From the NCBI GenBank assembly GCA_002841865.1, contig PHBD01000006.1, forward strand, positions 103,883 to 167,882: a stretch of 64,000 nucleotides of DNA, in the 5' to 3' direction. The translations under genes were made by a program, and so were the position numbers. The notes beneath the pieces were generated by a model. It was not told the origin of the DNA and ran no database searches. It worked only from the letters and a program-made list of their open reading frames with translations. Below are positions 55,388 through 64,000 of this stretch, one piece after another; the first letter of the stretch is position 1; each line of letters opens with the position of its first letter. The DNA comes from Deltaproteobacteria bacterium HGW-Deltaproteobacteria-19. Lineage in GTDB: Bacteria > Desulfobacterota > Syntrophia > Syntrophales > PHBD01.

Positions 55388-57859
55388 GTGAAAGGTACCG
55401 GAGCTTTGGACGATTCCGTTGACAGGCATTCCGACGAGACGATTCGCAAAAAGGCCGCGAATTCCGGGAAGGGTGCGGATGCAGCCTCGTCCGACCTGCA
55501 GACGCTCGTTCAGAGGCTGGAGCACGAAATCGCCGAACGGCGACGTGTCGAGGAGGCGTTGCGGGAGAGTGAGGAACTGTACCGCCAGGCGTTCGAGCAA
55601 TCGAATGACGGCATCGTCATCACCCAGGACGGGCGCTACGTATTCATCAACCAGGTCTTCCTCCGGACCATCGGCCGTAGCATGGAGGAACTCCTCGGCA
55701 AGACCCTGGGGGCCTTCGTCCACCCCGATGACCGGGAAAGGCTCGCTGACTATGCCCGGAGGCGGCGGGCCGGGGAACCGGCACCATCGAACTACGAGCT
55801 TCGGATCATTCGGAGCGATGGGTCGTTGGTGCAGGTCGACGTCAACGTCATCGAGGTTGTCTACAAGGGAGGCAGGGCTTTTCTTGCCTACCTGCGGGAC
55901 ATCACCGAGAGAAAGAAGGCGGAAGAGCAGCTTCGGCAGAGTGAGGAAAAGTACCGGCACCTGGTCGATCATGCACCCGCCGGAATATACCAGGTCGATT
56001 TCCGCTCACGGCGGTTCATCAGCGTCAACGACGTCATGTGCCAGTACACGGGCTATACGCGGGACGAATTCCTGACCCTGGACCCGCTTCGGATCCTGAC
56101 GGAGGACTCCCTGGAACCCTTCCTGAAAAGGATGGCCGATGTCATGGAGGGAATTCCGATCTCCGATTCGGTGGAATACAAGATCCGGGGCAAGAATGGA
56201 CGGGAGTTCTGGGTCCTGCTTCACAACAGCTTCCTTTACGAGGAGGGAAGGCCCGTCATCTCCACGGTGATCATCCACGACATTACGGAGCGGAGGCAGA
56301 CGGAGCAGGCCCTCCGGGAAAGCGAAGAACGCTACCGCACCCTGGTCGAGACGTCGCCCGATTCCATCATCCTGTATTCGTTGACCGGAGAGATCCTCGC
56401 CGCAAGCGGCCAGACTGCCGCAATGTATGGTGCGTCGAGCACAGCGGAGTTTATGAAAGAAGTCAGGACGGTCTTCGACCTCCTGACTGATGAAGGCCGT
56501 GAGAAGGCGGCGGCAAACTTCAGCCGTACGCTGGCAAAGGGGCATTCGGAGAAAAACGAGTACCGTATCCGGCTCCGCGATCAGAGCCAGATCGACGTGG
56601 AGATCAATTCATCCCTCGTCCGGGACGCCTCCGGGGAGCCGCGGGCCTTCATCAGCGTGGTCCGTGACATCACGGACCGCAAGCGGGCGGAGGAGGAGCG
56701 GGAGCGGCTCCAGATGCAGCTTCTCCAGGCCCAGAAAATGGAGTCGGTGGGGCGCCTGGCGGGAGGAGTGGCCCATGACTTCAACAACATCCTCGCCGCG
56801 GTCATGGGGTACACAGAGATGTCCCTGCTCTTGGCGACGCCGGGAACGAAGCTGCACCAAAACCTGCAGGAGATCCTCAAGGCAGCCGGACGGTCGGCGG
56901 ATCTCACCGGCCAGCTCCTGGCCTTCGCCCGCAGGCAGGTGACGAGCCCGAAGGTGCTGAACCTGAACGACACCGTCGGCGGCATGCTGAAGATGCTGCA
57001 GCGACTGATCGGCGAGGATGTCGAACTGGCCTGGATTCCGGGCCACGATCTGTGGAACGTGAGGATCGACACTTCCCAGGTCGACCAGGTGCTGGCCAAC
57101 CTTCTGGTCAATGCCCGGGACGCCATCTCCGGGGCGGGGCGGGTGACCATCGAGACGCGCAACCTGGAGGTGGACGAGGGCTTTATCGCCCGCCACGGAG
57201 AATTTGCCCCCGGCGGGTATGTGCTTCTTTCCGTCAGCGACACCGGATGCGGCATGGACCGGGAGACCCTGGAACACGTCTTCGAGCCGTTTTTTACTAC
57301 CAAGGAAATCGGAAAGGGAACAGGCCTGGGGCTGGCAATGGTCTTCGGGATCGTCCGGCAGAACGAGGGATTCATCCACGCCTACAGTGAACCGGGGCAG
57401 GGCACGACCTTCCGGATCTATCTGCCCCGGGTTGCGTCCGCCCGGCCTGAGCAGTCTCAGCCGGGTGAGGCGGTGAAACCGCGGCGGGGCGAGGAGACGA
57501 TCCTGCTTGCGGAAGACGACGAGGCCGTTCTCATGCTGACCCGGAGCGTGCTCGAGGCCCTGGGCTATCGGGTCATAACGGCCGGTACACCGGACCGGGC
57601 GATCCAGGTGGTCGGGGAGTCCAAGGAAACCATCCATCTGCTCCTGACCGATGTGGTCATGCCGGGTATGAACGGAAGAGACCTGGCCGAGCGCCTGGTT
57701 TCCCTCCGTCCGGGCCTGAAGTGCCTGTTCATGTCAGGCTATCCGGCCGATGTCATCGCCCACCATGGAATCCTGGAAGAGGGCATTCACTTCGTCCAGA
57801 AACCATTTTCGATCCAGGCTCTCTCCGAGGCGGTGCGCCGCGTGCTCGATCAGGAATGA
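55388..57859 (+). CDS. Cytosolic hybrid histidine kinase with three PAS domains
   Basis: The 823-residue soluble kinase has a short coiled coil (about 30-55), three PAS/PAC units (about 55-175, 180-295 and 305-430), HisKA with [15 protein letters not shown], HATPase_c with DTGCGMD and [14 protein letters not shown], and a C-terminal receiver with [13 protein letters not shown]. No membrane segment is present, so it should sense a cytosolic redox or small-molecule cue. The start is uncertain: GTG 55388 opens the frame and lacks a clear ribosome site. No cognate regulator gene is adjacent. Confidence 0.85.
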   Translation: MKGTGALDDSVDRHSDETIRKKAANSGKGADAASSDLQTLVQRLEHEIAERRRVEEALRESEELYRQAFEQSNDGIVITQDGRYVFINQVFLRTIGRSMEELLGKTLGAFVHPDDRERLADYARRRRAGEPAPSNYELRIIRSDGSLVQVDVNVIEVVYKGGRAFLAYLRDITERKKAEEQLRQSEEKYRHLVDHAPAGIYQVDFRSRRFISVNDVMCQYTGYTRDEFLTLDPLRILTEDSLEPFLKRMADVMEGIPISDSVEYKIRGKNGREFWVLLHNSFLYEEGRPVISTVIIHDITERRQTEQALRESEERYRTLVETSPDSIILYSLTGEILAASGQTAAMYGASSTAEFMKEVRTVFDLLTDEGREKAAANFSRTLAKGHSEKNEYRIRLRDQSQIDVEINSSLVRDASGEPRAFISVVRDITDRKRAEEERERLQMQLLQAQKMESVGRLAGGVAHDFNNILAAVMGYTEMSLLLATPGTKLHQNLQEILKAAGRSADLTGQLLAFARRQVTSPKVLNLNDTVGGMLKMLQRLIGEDVELAWIPGHDLWNVRIDTSQVDQVLANLLVNARDAISGAGRVTIETRNLEVDEGFIARHGEFAPGGYVLLSVSDTGCGMDRETLEHVFEPFFTTKEIGKGTGLGLAMVFGIVRQNEGFIHAYSEPGQGTTFRIYLPRVASARPEQSQPGEAVKPRRGEETILLAEDDEAVLMLTRSVLEALGYRVITAGTPDRAIQVVGESKETIHLLLTDVVMPGMNGRDLAERLVSLRPGLKCLFMSGYPADVIAHHGILEEGIHFVQKPFSIQALSEAVRRVLDQE

Positions 57860-57861
57860 TG

Positions 57862-57886
57862 GAGGCCCTTTCCTTTCCAGGGCCTC
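57862..57886 (+). terminator. Hairpin after the PAS hybrid kinase gene
   Basis: GAGGCCCT (57862-57869) and AGGGCCTC (57879-57886) form an 8-bp stem with a 9-nt loop immediately after the stop codon. No T run follows, so termination would be weak or Rho-assisted. Confidence 0.45.
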
Positions 57887-58073
57887 AGGAACGTTGGGCC
57901 GTCGGGTGTGCCCTTCGCGGCGAAGTCGCCTGGTTGCTGTCGGAGGGGGTAATGAGTTTACCGGAAGGACCGTATCGCGGCGGTTCTGCACGAGCAAAGG
58001 AGAATCGGCAAACCAGGCCGGTGAAAGCGACGGACTCAGGAGCCGTCGGTCAAATCAGTCAGGAGGTGTCGCC

Positions 58074-58610
58074 ATGAAAAAGATTGTGTCGATCATGTTG
58101 ATTTCTTTCCTCGTCATCGGTTTTTCGGCCGTCGCTTATGCAGACCTGGACGTCTTTCTCCGCGACCTGAACGTCCAGGCCAAGGCCGACATGGGCGGCT
58201 TCAGCGCCAGGGTGAGTGCGCAGTTCGGCGTGCCCGTACCGAGGGTCCATGCCATCATCAAGTCCGTGGACAACCCCGCCGACGCCTTCATGTGCTTCGA
58301 GATCGGGCGGATGACGGGACGAGCACCGGATGCGGTCGTGACTACGTACAGACGCCACAAGGGGAAAGGCTGGGGCGTCATTGCCAAGGAAATGGGCATC
58401 AAGCCCGGATCCGCCGAATTTCATGCCCTCAAGCGGGGAGATCTCACACTGACGGGGAAACCGGGCGGACCAGGCGGAAAGGGACCGGGGAAGAAAGAGA
58501 AGGTCAAGGGCAAGGGAAAGTGGAAAGACCGTGACGACTCCCGGGACTTCGATGATGACGACCGGGGGCCCGGAAAAGGTCGGGGACAGGGGCGAGGCCA
58601 GAACCGCTGA
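58074..58610 (+). CDS. Small secreted protein with a basic Gly/Lys tail, unknown function
   Basis: The 178-residue product has a signal peptide (MKKIVSIMLISFLVIGFSAV, cut near AYA-DL), a compact 95-residue core with VSAQFGVPVPRVHAIIKSVD, CFEIGRMTGRAPDAVVTTYR and GWGVIAKEMGIKPGSAEFHAL, and a disordered tail (about 128-178) of Gly, Lys, Asp and Arg. The core contains one Cys. AGGAGG sits 8-9 nt before ATG 58074. I do not recognise the family; the tail suggests binding to an anionic surface or polymer. Confidence 0.72.
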   Translation: MKKIVSIMLISFLVIGFSAVAYADLDVFLRDLNVQAKADMGGFSARVSAQFGVPVPRVHAIIKSVDNPADAFMCFEIGRMTGRAPDAVVTTYRRHKGKGWGVIAKEMGIKPGSAEFHALKRGDLTLTGKPGGPGGKGPGKKEKVKGKGKWKDRDDSRDFDDDDRGPGKGRGQGRGQNR

Positions 58611-58703
58611 GGCTCCCGGTTAGTCGGGACGGGGCAGGGCAGGGCGGACAGGTTCCGGCCGGCGCGGCGACAGGAGCTGAAAACCCTTGAAGAGAGAGGG
58701 ACC

Positions 58704-59108
58704 ATGAAGCTGGAAGAACAGATCGATCAGGCCCTGGCGACGCTCCTGCCGGGACATCTCGGGATACGGATCGAGAAGGCCTCCCCGGAGGAGGTCGTCG
58801 GTTCGCTGATCGTCGAGGAGCGCCTGTGCACGTACGGCGGCATCCTCCACGGTGGGTCCGTCATGGCCCTGGCAGACACGCTGGGCGGCGTCGGGGCCTT
58901 CCTGAATCTTCCGCCCGACAGGCGGACCTCGACGGTGGAATCCAAGACGAACTTCGTCCGGGCAGCAAAGATCGGGACGAAGGTGACGGCGACGAGCCGG
59001 CTCATGAACAAGGGACGGACGCTGACGCTCTGGCAGACGGAGGTGCGGGACGCCGAAGGAAACCTGCTGGCCCTGGTTTCCCAGACGCAAATGGTCGTTC
59101 CGGCCTGA
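58704..59108 (+). CDS. Hotdog-fold thioesterase (PaaI-like)
   Basis: The 134-residue protein carries the PaaI/YiiD-type motif GGILHGGSVMALADTLGGVGAF followed by TVESKTNFVRAAKIG, characteristic of hotdog acyl-CoA thioesterases. It should hydrolyse an aromatic or medium-chain acyl-CoA, but the substrate is open. AGAGAGGGACC precedes ATG 58704. A bidirectional-looking terminator separates it from the convergent ferritin gene. Confidence 0.88.
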   Translation: MKLEEQIDQALATLLPGHLGIRIEKASPEEVVGSLIVEERLCTYGGILHGGSVMALADTLGGVGAFLNLPPDRRTSTVESKTNFVRAAKIGTKVTATSRLMNKGRTLTLWQTEVRDAEGNLLALVSQTQMVVPA

Positions 59109-59143
59109 GGAAGCGGGCGGTTTCCTTGTCAGGCCGGGAACGC

Positions 59144-59195
59144 GGCGCCCCTGCCGTTACAGGCCGGAAGGGGCGCCTCATTCTTCCTTTTTTTA
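59144..59195 (+). terminator. Intrinsic terminator after the thioesterase
   Basis: GGCGCCCC (59144-59151) and GGGGCGCC (59170-59177) form an 8-bp stem (extendable by one T-A pair) followed by TCATTCTTCCTTTTTTT. It lies between two convergent genes. Confidence 0.8.
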
Positions 59196-59200
59196 TCGCT

Positions 59201-59737
59201 CTATGCGGCCGGACCGGTTACGAAGCCCTTGGACGGGGGGCCCGTGTCTGCCGGCGTCCCAGCGATCTGGGCAAGGTAGGCGGCTCCGAGCTTCTTCAGG
59301 TGATCGCTCACGTTGTCGAAGTAGTTGAAGTGGATCTGCTCCTCGTCGTTGATGGTCTCGAAGAGCTTCATGCTGATGCTGTCCCCGTTTTCCCGGCATA
59401 CCAGGAGGAACTGGTTGTAGGCGTCGATGGTGTCGTCTTCCAGGTTGGAATTGAAAGAAAAGACGGCCTCCACCTTCTGTCCCTTCTGCACCTTCGAGGC
59501 GAGGTCCGTCGTCGGCTCCCCGCCCAGCTCCTTGATCCGCTCGGCGAACATCTCGGCGTGGCGCATCTCGTCGATGGCGATCAGCTTGATCTTCGCCGCC
59601 AGTTCCCCATAATCCTGGTCGTCCAGGTTGTAGTGCTGGTTCATGTACTGGTGGATGGCCATCAGTTCCATGGACCGCGCCTTGTTCAGAACTTCAACGA
59701 CCTTCTTCCGCCGCTGTTCCTTGCTGCCTTGTGCCAT
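59201..59737 (-). CDS. bfr: Bacterioferritin-like ferritin
   Basis: The 178-residue four-helix protein stores iron or detoxifies peroxide. Ferroxidase ligands are in SMELMAIHQYM, the helix-B EMRHAEMF and the helix-D NDEEQIHF. The Met in IDEMRHAEMF is in the position of the heme-ligating Met52 of E. coli bacterioferritin, so heme or coproporphyrin binding is plausible. ATG 59737 is preceded by AAAGGGGG; the longer frame from 59788 lacks a site. The C terminus has a short Pro/Gly tail. Confidence 0.88.
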   Translation of the reverse strand: MAQGSKEQRRKKVVEVLNKARSMELMAIHQYMNQHYNLDDQDYGELAAKIKLIAIDEMRHAEMFAERIKELGGEPTTDLASKVQKGQKVEAVFSFNSNLEDDTIDAYNQFLLVCRENGDSISMKLFETINDEEQIHFNYFDNVSDHLKKLGAAYLAQIAGTPADTGPPSKGFVTGPAA

Positions 59738-59891
59738 AAGGACCCCCTTTCCAGCCTGCGTTGGATGATCTCCCGTCGATAGAGACAAGAACCGCTGTTC
59801 GTGCTATGCAACTCCCCCAGAACCGGGGAACCGATGACTCCCTCATGATCCCTAACGGACCGACACTCACTATAACAGAAAGGGGATGCAG

Positions 59892-60440
59892 ATGAAAAGA
59901 GTCCTACTGTTGATTGATATCCAGAACGATTATTTTCCCGGCGGCAAGATGGAGCTGTCCGGGAGCGCCGGGGCCGGTGAGAAAGCCGGGGTCCTGCTGG
60001 CGGCGTTCCGGAGCCGGGACCTCCCGGTGGTCCACATCCAGCACGTGTCGATCCGCCCGGGATCCTCGTTTTTTCTGCCCGATACGGAAGGCGTACAGGT
60101 CCATGCCTCCGTCCAGCCGCGGGAGGGAGAGGCGCTCTTTCAGAAATATTACCCCAACAGCTTTCGCGAGACCCCTCTGCTGGAGCACCTGCGCCGGCTT
60201 GAAGCCAGGCAGCTCTTCATCGCCGGGATGATGACCCACATGTGCGTCGATTCCACCGTGCGTGCGGCCTTCGACCTGGGCTTCGCCTGCAGCCTGGCCC
60301 ACGACGCCTGTGCCACGCGCAGCCTGTCCTTCGGGAACATCGTGGTGCCTGCGGAGTACGTCCACGCCTCCCACATCGCCGCCCTCCACGGCATTTTCTG
60401 CAAGGCCGCCACCGTGGAAGAACTATGTGCCGGTCTTTGA
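59892..60440 (+). CDS. Isochorismatase-fold cysteine hydrolase
   Basis: A 182-residue member of the isochorismatase/nicotinamidase superfamily. The triad is in LLLIDIQNDYF (Asp), FQKYYPNSF (Lys) and MMTHMCVDSTVRAAFDLGF (Cys). The substrate cannot be inferred; such enzymes hydrolyse amides, nicotinamide or related compounds. ATG 59892 is favoured over ATG 59886 by AAAGGGG spacing. It is about 100 nt ahead of the tripartite transporter. Confidence 0.88.
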   Translation: MKRVLLLIDIQNDYFPGGKMELSGSAGAGEKAGVLLAAFRSRDLPVVHIQHVSIRPGSSFFLPDTEGVQVHASVQPREGEALFQKYYPNSFRETPLLEHLRRLEARQLFIAGMMTHMCVDSTVRAAFDLGFACSLAHDACATRSLSFGNIVVPAEYVHASHIAALHGIFCKAATVEELCAGL

Positions 60441-60539
60441 GACGGAATCGCGGGCAGGCAGGAAACCGATGTGTTCGGGGGGAATCGGCCCGTTTCCGGA
60501 CCGGCCTGCGCCGGAGAAACGATAAAGGAGGAATCCAGA

Positions 60540-61535
60540 ATGAGCGGTAGAATCCGGTTTCTGCTGACCGTTGCCGTTGTGGCTGCCATTGCCATGGGAT
60601 TTCCGGTGACCGGCCCGGCGCGGGCCGCCTGGCCCGAGAGACCCGTAACTCTGCTGGTCGGCTTCGCTCCCGGCGGCACCATGGATCTGAGCGCGAGGGC
60701 CCTCGCCCGGGCGACGGAGAAGGTCCTGGGGAAACCGGTAGTGGTCGAGAACAAGACCGGGGGGACGGGAACCGTGGCCCTTGCGGCCCTGCTTGCCCAG
60801 AAGGCCGACGGCTACACCCTCTGCGCCACGCCCAGTTCGGTCCTGATCCGCGTCTCCCAGATGCAGCGGGTTCCCTTCAAGCCGCTGGCCAGTTTCCGGC
60901 CCATTCTCGGCTTCACGACCCCGCAGCTGGGGATCGTGGTGAAGCAGGATGCACCGTGGAAATCCCTGGCGGAGCTGGTCGCCTATGCAAAGAAACATCC
61001 CGGCGGGGTCAAGTACGCCACCACCGGCGTGGGAAGCACAACCCACGCTGCGGTGGAGGAGCTCGCCGCGCGGGAAAAGGTGCGGATGATCCATATCCCC
61101 TACAAGGGCAGCATCGAGGCGTTGACGGCACTCCTGGGCGGACATGTCGATTTCGCCTCCGTGACCTCGGAATTCATCCCCTCCGTGAAGGGCGGCCAGG
61201 CCCGCCTGCTGGTGACCATGGGGGAGAAGCGGTCGCCCAAGTTCCCGCGGGTGCCGACAATGAAGGAAGCAGGATACGACTTCACCAACGACGCAGTCTA
61301 TGCCGTTGTTGCGCCGGCCGGTCTGCCGCCGGAGATCGCGAAGAAGATCGAGGAGGCCTTCGCCCGGGCCGTCCGGGACCGGGAATTCCTGGAGGCCCTC
61401 GACCGGATCGACCTGGTTCCGGTGTACTACAACTCGAAAGCCTTCAACGAATTCCTGCAGGCCCAGTGGAAGATCATCAACCGGCACCTGACCTCGGCGG
61501 GCCTCATCCGGCAAGCGGCCACGCCTCCGGAATAG
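60540..61535 (+). CDS. Tripartite tricarboxylate transporter receptor (TctC/Bug family)
   Basis: The 331-residue periplasmic receptor has a signal peptide (ending PARA-AW) and the Bug signature WPERPVTLLVGFAPGGTMDLSAR, with VVENKTGGTGTVAL and VKYATTGVGSTTH. Bug receptors bind carboxylates with a gripping loop at the PGGxxD motif; the ligand is unknown. GGAGG precedes ATG 60540. It is followed by tctB- and tctA-like genes, making a complete TTT operon. Confidence 0.9.
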   Translation: MSGRIRFLLTVAVVAAIAMGFPVTGPARAAWPERPVTLLVGFAPGGTMDLSARALARATEKVLGKPVVVENKTGGTGTVALAALLAQKADGYTLCATPSSVLIRVSQMQRVPFKPLASFRPILGFTTPQLGIVVKQDAPWKSLAELVAYAKKHPGGVKYATTGVGSTTHAAVEELAAREKVRMIHIPYKGSIEALTALLGGHVDFASVTSEFIPSVKGGQARLLVTMGEKRSPKFPRVPTMKEAGYDFTNDAVYAVVAPAGLPPEIAKKIEEAFARAVRDREFLEALDRIDLVPVYYNSKAFNEFLQAQWKIINRHLTSAGLIRQAATPPE

Positions 61536-61587
61536 GAAGCCGTCGGACCGGGCGGCGGGAGGCGATTTGGGCGATGGGAGCGGAAAC

Positions 61588-62034
61588 ATGATCACCCGGG
61601 ATCGGATCAGCGGCGCACTCTGGCTGCTTGCGGCCGGTTTTGTGACGGTGTCGGGTGTGAACCTCGGAATCGGGGCGTACGACGATCCCGGCCCCGGCTT
61701 TCTTCCCTTCTGGTCCGGCCTCGCGCTGGCCCTGCTGGCCGTCGTTCTGCTCGTCCTGAGCCTCTGGGACCGGGTGCCGGCGGAGGAACGGCGGATGGGT
61801 CTGCCGGGGAGGACCGGCGTTGCCGTTGTCGCCGCCCTTGCCCTCTACTGCTGGCTGCTGCCCTGGCTGGGCTATCTCATCGCGACGACGGGACTGATGC
61901 TCGTCCTGTTCGGGCTTGGGCGCATGAGGGTCCGCACGGTCGTCCTCGGCTCCCTGCTGGCGGTCTTCCTGAGCTACATCCTTTTTCTCCACGTTCTGAA
62001 GGTGCCCCTTCCCCGGGGGATTCTACCCTTCTGA
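61588..62034 (+). CDS. Tripartite tricarboxylate transporter small subunit (TctB-like)
   Basis: The 148-residue protein has four membrane spans and the TctB start RDRISGALWLLAAGFVTVSG followed by GPGFLPFWSGLALALLAVVL. ATG 61588 is preceded by GGGAG; an in-frame TTG at 61567 is less likely. It lies between the receptor and the large permease, the standard order. Confidence 0.88.
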   Translation: MITRDRISGALWLLAAGFVTVSGVNLGIGAYDDPGPGFLPFWSGLALALLAVVLLVLSLWDRVPAEERRMGLPGRTGVAVVAALALYCWLLPWLGYLIATTGLMLVLFGLGRMRVRTVVLGSLLAVFLSYILFLHVLKVPLPRGILPF

Positions 62035-62059
62035 TCAAGGAGTCGGGAGAGTTTCATCG

Positions 62060-63538
62060 TTGGACATCCTGAACGGTCTCCTTTACGGCTTTTCCATTGC
62101 CACCCAGCCGGGCCACCTCGCCCTGGTTTTCGCCGGCTGTCTGCTGGGGACGCTGGTCGGCGTACTACCGGGTCTCGGACCGGTGGCGGCGATCTCCATT
62201 CTTCTGCCCCTGACGTTTCATCTGCCGCCCGCCGGGGCGATCATCATGCTGGCAGGGATCTACTACGGGGTGATGTATGGCGGCTCCACCACGTCGATCC
62301 TGGTGAACGTCCCCGGGGAAACGGCCTCCGTCGTGACCTGCCTGGACGGCTACCAGATGGCCCGCCAGGGCCGGGCGGGGGCCGCCCTGGGGATCGCAGC
62401 CTTCGGATCCTTCATCGCCGGCACCGTCGGCATCGTCGGCCTGCAGCTGATCGCCGGGCCCCTTTCCTCCGTCGCCCTGAAGTTCGGTCCGCCGGAATAT
62501 TTCGCCATCATCCTCATGGGATTCACGTTTGTCACCTACCTGGCCCCGGGATCGTCGCTCAAGGCCGGGATCATGGCCGTCCTCGGCCTGATCCTGAGCG
62601 GCGTCGGGCTGGATCCGATCACGTCGGAGCAGCGGATGACCTTCGGGGTTCTCAACCTGTTCGAGGGGATCGGGGTGGCCCCCCTGGCCATGGGGCTCTT
62701 CGGCGTCGCGGAGGTCCTGAACCGCCTGGAGCAGGCGTCCTTCGGCAGGGTCCTGCAGGTGAAGATCCGGAGCCTCTTTCCGGACCGGAAGGATTGGCTG
62801 TCGGCCCGGTGGGCCATCCTCCGGGGAACCCTGATCGGGTTCTTCCTGGGCATTCTTCCCGGCGGCGGGCCCGTTCTCTCCACCTTCATCTCCTATGGCG
62901 TGGAAAAGCGGATCGCGAAGGAGCCGGAGCGGTTCGGCCGGGGGGCCATCGAAGGGGTGGCCGCCCCCGAGGCGGCAAACAATGCCGCCGCCTCCACGTC
63001 CTTCATTCCGCTCTTCACCCTGGGCATTCCGCCGAATGTCGTCCTGGCGGTCCTGTTCGGGGCCTTCCTGGTTCACGGCATTCAGCCGGGCCCCCTCCTG
63101 ATCCGCGACCATCCGGACATCTTCTGGGGTGTCGTGGGCAGCATGTACATCGGCAACGTCATGCTGCTCGTCCTGAATCTGCCCCTCATCCCCCTGTGGG
63201 TCCAGGTCCTCCGGATCCCGGACCGGATCCTGTATCCGCTGATCCTCCTGCTTTGCGTCGTCGGCGCCTATTCCATCAACAACAGCGTCTTCGACATCGG
63301 TGTGATGGTGGTCTTCGGCGTCGTCGGTTTTCTTCTGAAAAGGGGAAGTTACGAAGCGGCTCCACTGATCCTGGCGTTCGTCCTCGGACCCATGCTGGAG
63401 GTGAACCTGCGGCGGTCCCTGTTGATTTCGGGGGGCGACTTCTCCATCTTCTTCACCCGCCCGATCGCCCTGGGGGCCATGATTGTCTGCCTGTTCCTCC
63501 TGGCCCTGTCTTTCCTCCGGGCAAAAAAAGGGAACTGA
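62060..63538 (+). CDS. Tripartite tricarboxylate transporter large permease (TctA-like)
   Basis: The 492-residue permease has about twelve spans and the paired TctA repeats, with GTLVGVLPGLGPVAAISILLP and MYGGSTTSILVNVPGE near the N terminus and FFLGILPGGGPVLSTFISYG plus GVAAPEAANNAAASTSFIPLFTLGIPP in the middle. It drives uptake of a carboxylate with a cation gradient. The start is TTG 62060 with GGGAGAG upstream. A bidirectional terminator follows. Confidence 0.92.
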   Translation: MDILNGLLYGFSIATQPGHLALVFAGCLLGTLVGVLPGLGPVAAISILLPLTFHLPPAGAIIMLAGIYYGVMYGGSTTSILVNVPGETASVVTCLDGYQMARQGRAGAALGIAAFGSFIAGTVGIVGLQLIAGPLSSVALKFGPPEYFAIILMGFTFVTYLAPGSSLKAGIMAVLGLILSGVGLDPITSEQRMTFGVLNLFEGIGVAPLAMGLFGVAEVLNRLEQASFGRVLQVKIRSLFPDRKDWLSARWAILRGTLIGFFLGILPGGGPVLSTFISYGVEKRIAKEPERFGRGAIEGVAAPEAANNAAASTSFIPLFTLGIPPNVVLAVLFGAFLVHGIQPGPLLIRDHPDIFWGVVGSMYIGNVMLLVLNLPLIPLWVQVLRIPDRILYPLILLLCVVGAYSINNSVFDIGVMVVFGVVGFLLKRGSYEAAPLILAFVLGPMLEVNLRRSLLISGGDFSIFFTRPIALGAMIVCLFLLALSFLRAKKGN

Positions 63539-63561
63539 TCCAATTGGACCAGCTCCCTTTT
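63525..63561. terminator. Bidirectional terminator between tctA and the hydrogenase gene
   Basis: A nearly continuous inverted repeat, AAAGGGA-CTG-TCCAATTGGA-CAG-TCCCTTT with mismatched single bases, is flanked by an A run on the left (63523-63529) and TTTT on the right. It overlaps the tctA stop and can end both converging transcripts. Confidence 0.8.
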
Positions 63562-63597
63562 GTGAACGGTCTTGAAGCTATTATTCAGCCCGGCAGG

Positions 63598-64000
63598 TCA
63601 ACTTTCCGCCGGATGGTGAGGATCCTCCCAGGACCCCTCGTAGGCCCGGTGAGGCACGTCGGTCCCCCGCTTCACGTAGTGCGTGTGCAGAAGCTCGTGG
63701 GACTTGTGGCCCAGGGGCTCCTTCAGGAAGATCTCGTAGATCTTCGTGATCGACGGGTTTTCGTGGGACTGGCGGAGCTTCTGGACGTCCTTGTCGTCCC
63801 GGTAGAGGGCCGATGAGCGAAGGATGCGGATCTCGTTGTTCGTCGGGATCGGCTCTCCGCCGCCGGCGATGCAGCCGCCGGGGCAGCACATCACCTCGAT
63901 GAAGGCATAGTTCGCCTTCCCCGCCCGGATCAGGTCCATCAGCTTCCGTGCGTTGCTGAGGCCGTGGGCCACCGCAACCTTCACCTCGCCCAGGGGGCCG
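63598..64000 (-). CDS. [FeFe] hydrogenase, C-terminal part (cut by the window edge)
   Basis: Only the last 134 or so residues are present; the frame continues past 64000. FIEVMCCPGGCIAGGGEPI is the third H-cluster motif (MxCxxGC), with cysteines that hold the H-cluster. The segment ALYRDDKDVQKLRQSHENPS followed by LKEPLGHKSHELLHTHY is the small-subunit domain fused at the C terminus, as in NADH-linked HydA/HndD enzymes. It is the likely client of the HydE/F/G maturases 24-28 kb to the left. Accessory N-terminal domains cannot be seen. Confidence 0.93.
   Translation of the reverse strand, partial: GPLGEVKVAVAHGLSNARKLMDLIRAGKANYAFIEVMCCPGGCIAGGGEPIPTNNEIRILRSSALYRDDKDVQKLRQSHENPSITKIYEIFLKEPLGHKSHELLHTHYVKRGTDVPHRAYEGSWEDPHHPAES

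Noticed and set aside
58005-58060. A GGCAAACC...GAAA...GGACTC string before the small secreted protein, reminiscent of the GEMM-I cyclic dinucleotide riboswitch.
   Set aside because: The required GGGACGCAAAGC element and the second helix are absent, the CC...GG stem around GAAA does not pair properly, and only about 40 nt remain before the start codon.

Overview
The window reads as a chromosomal segment of a GC-rich anaerobic deltaproteobacterium (Desulfobacterota), probably close to the Syntrophus/Smithella group. This is inferred from content and gene order, not from a database search. Supporting signs are a membrane pyrophosphatase beside ispE/prs/rplY/pth, an oxygen-sensitive class III ribonucleotide reductase, a complete [FeFe]-hydrogenase maturation set plus the end of an [FeFe]-hydrogenase gene, a class I adenylate cyclase, large PAS/GAF hybrid kinases, and no aerobic respiratory genes.

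Layout. 1-3261: ribosomal/replication operon (rpsF end, rpsR, DUF2232 membrane protein, rplI, dnaB). 3262-3442: small palindromic repeat-like element. 3443-5315: divergent sigma-32-type rpoH and a DacZ-like diadenylate cyclase fired from two look-alike promoters. 5454-8911: clpB-htpX stress pair. 8989-15213: DUF1844 gene, ispE, tRNA-Gln(UUG), prs, rplY, pth, hppA, closed by a strong terminator. 15453-20548: hybrid sensor kinase divergent from a class I adenylate cyclase. 20585-26001 (minus): hemW, lepA, a lipoprotein, adk and an FmdB zinc ribbon. 26274-32252: aminotransferase, NrdR-box-controlled nrdD-nrdG, and a GAF/HD-GYP protein. 32207-35079 (minus): M48/TPR protease and a two-gene OmpA/DUF4398-like unit. 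35246-40846 (minus): aspA, hydF, a structured leader with an attenuator, a TM1266-type regulator, hydG and hydE. 41051-50147 (minus): an AraFGH-like sugar importer, galK, galT, galE and an AtuA-DUF4387 protein. 50755-59108: accessory genes (flavodoxin-fold oxidoreductase, DUF2238, acyltransferase 3, MmgE/PrpD, SnoaL-like, PAS hybrid kinase, a small secreted basic protein, hotdog thioesterase). 59201-63538: ferritin-like protein, isochorismatase-fold hydrolase and a TctC-TctB-TctA carboxylate transporter. 63598-64000 (minus): 3' end of an [FeFe] hydrogenase.

How the genes fit together. HydE, HydF and HydG build the H-cluster for the hydrogenase whose end lies at the right edge. Aspartase is transcribed with hydF. 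The next three hyd genes sit behind a leader whose terminator and antiterminator share the same strand, so hydrogenase maturation looks conditionally expressed. The sugar block forms an import-plus-Leloir route for galactose. nrdD/nrdG supply dNTPs anaerobically under NrdR. Second-messenger proteins for cAMP, c-di-AMP and c-di-GMP all occur within 30 kb.

The best candidates for something undescribed are the hyd-operon leader RNA (37975-38120), the nested palindromes upstream of araF (50335-50453), the twin divergent promoters of rpoH/dac (4335-4416), and the AtuA-DUF4387 fusion placed after a galactose operon. No CRISPR array, prophage, integrase or intact insertion sequence was seen.
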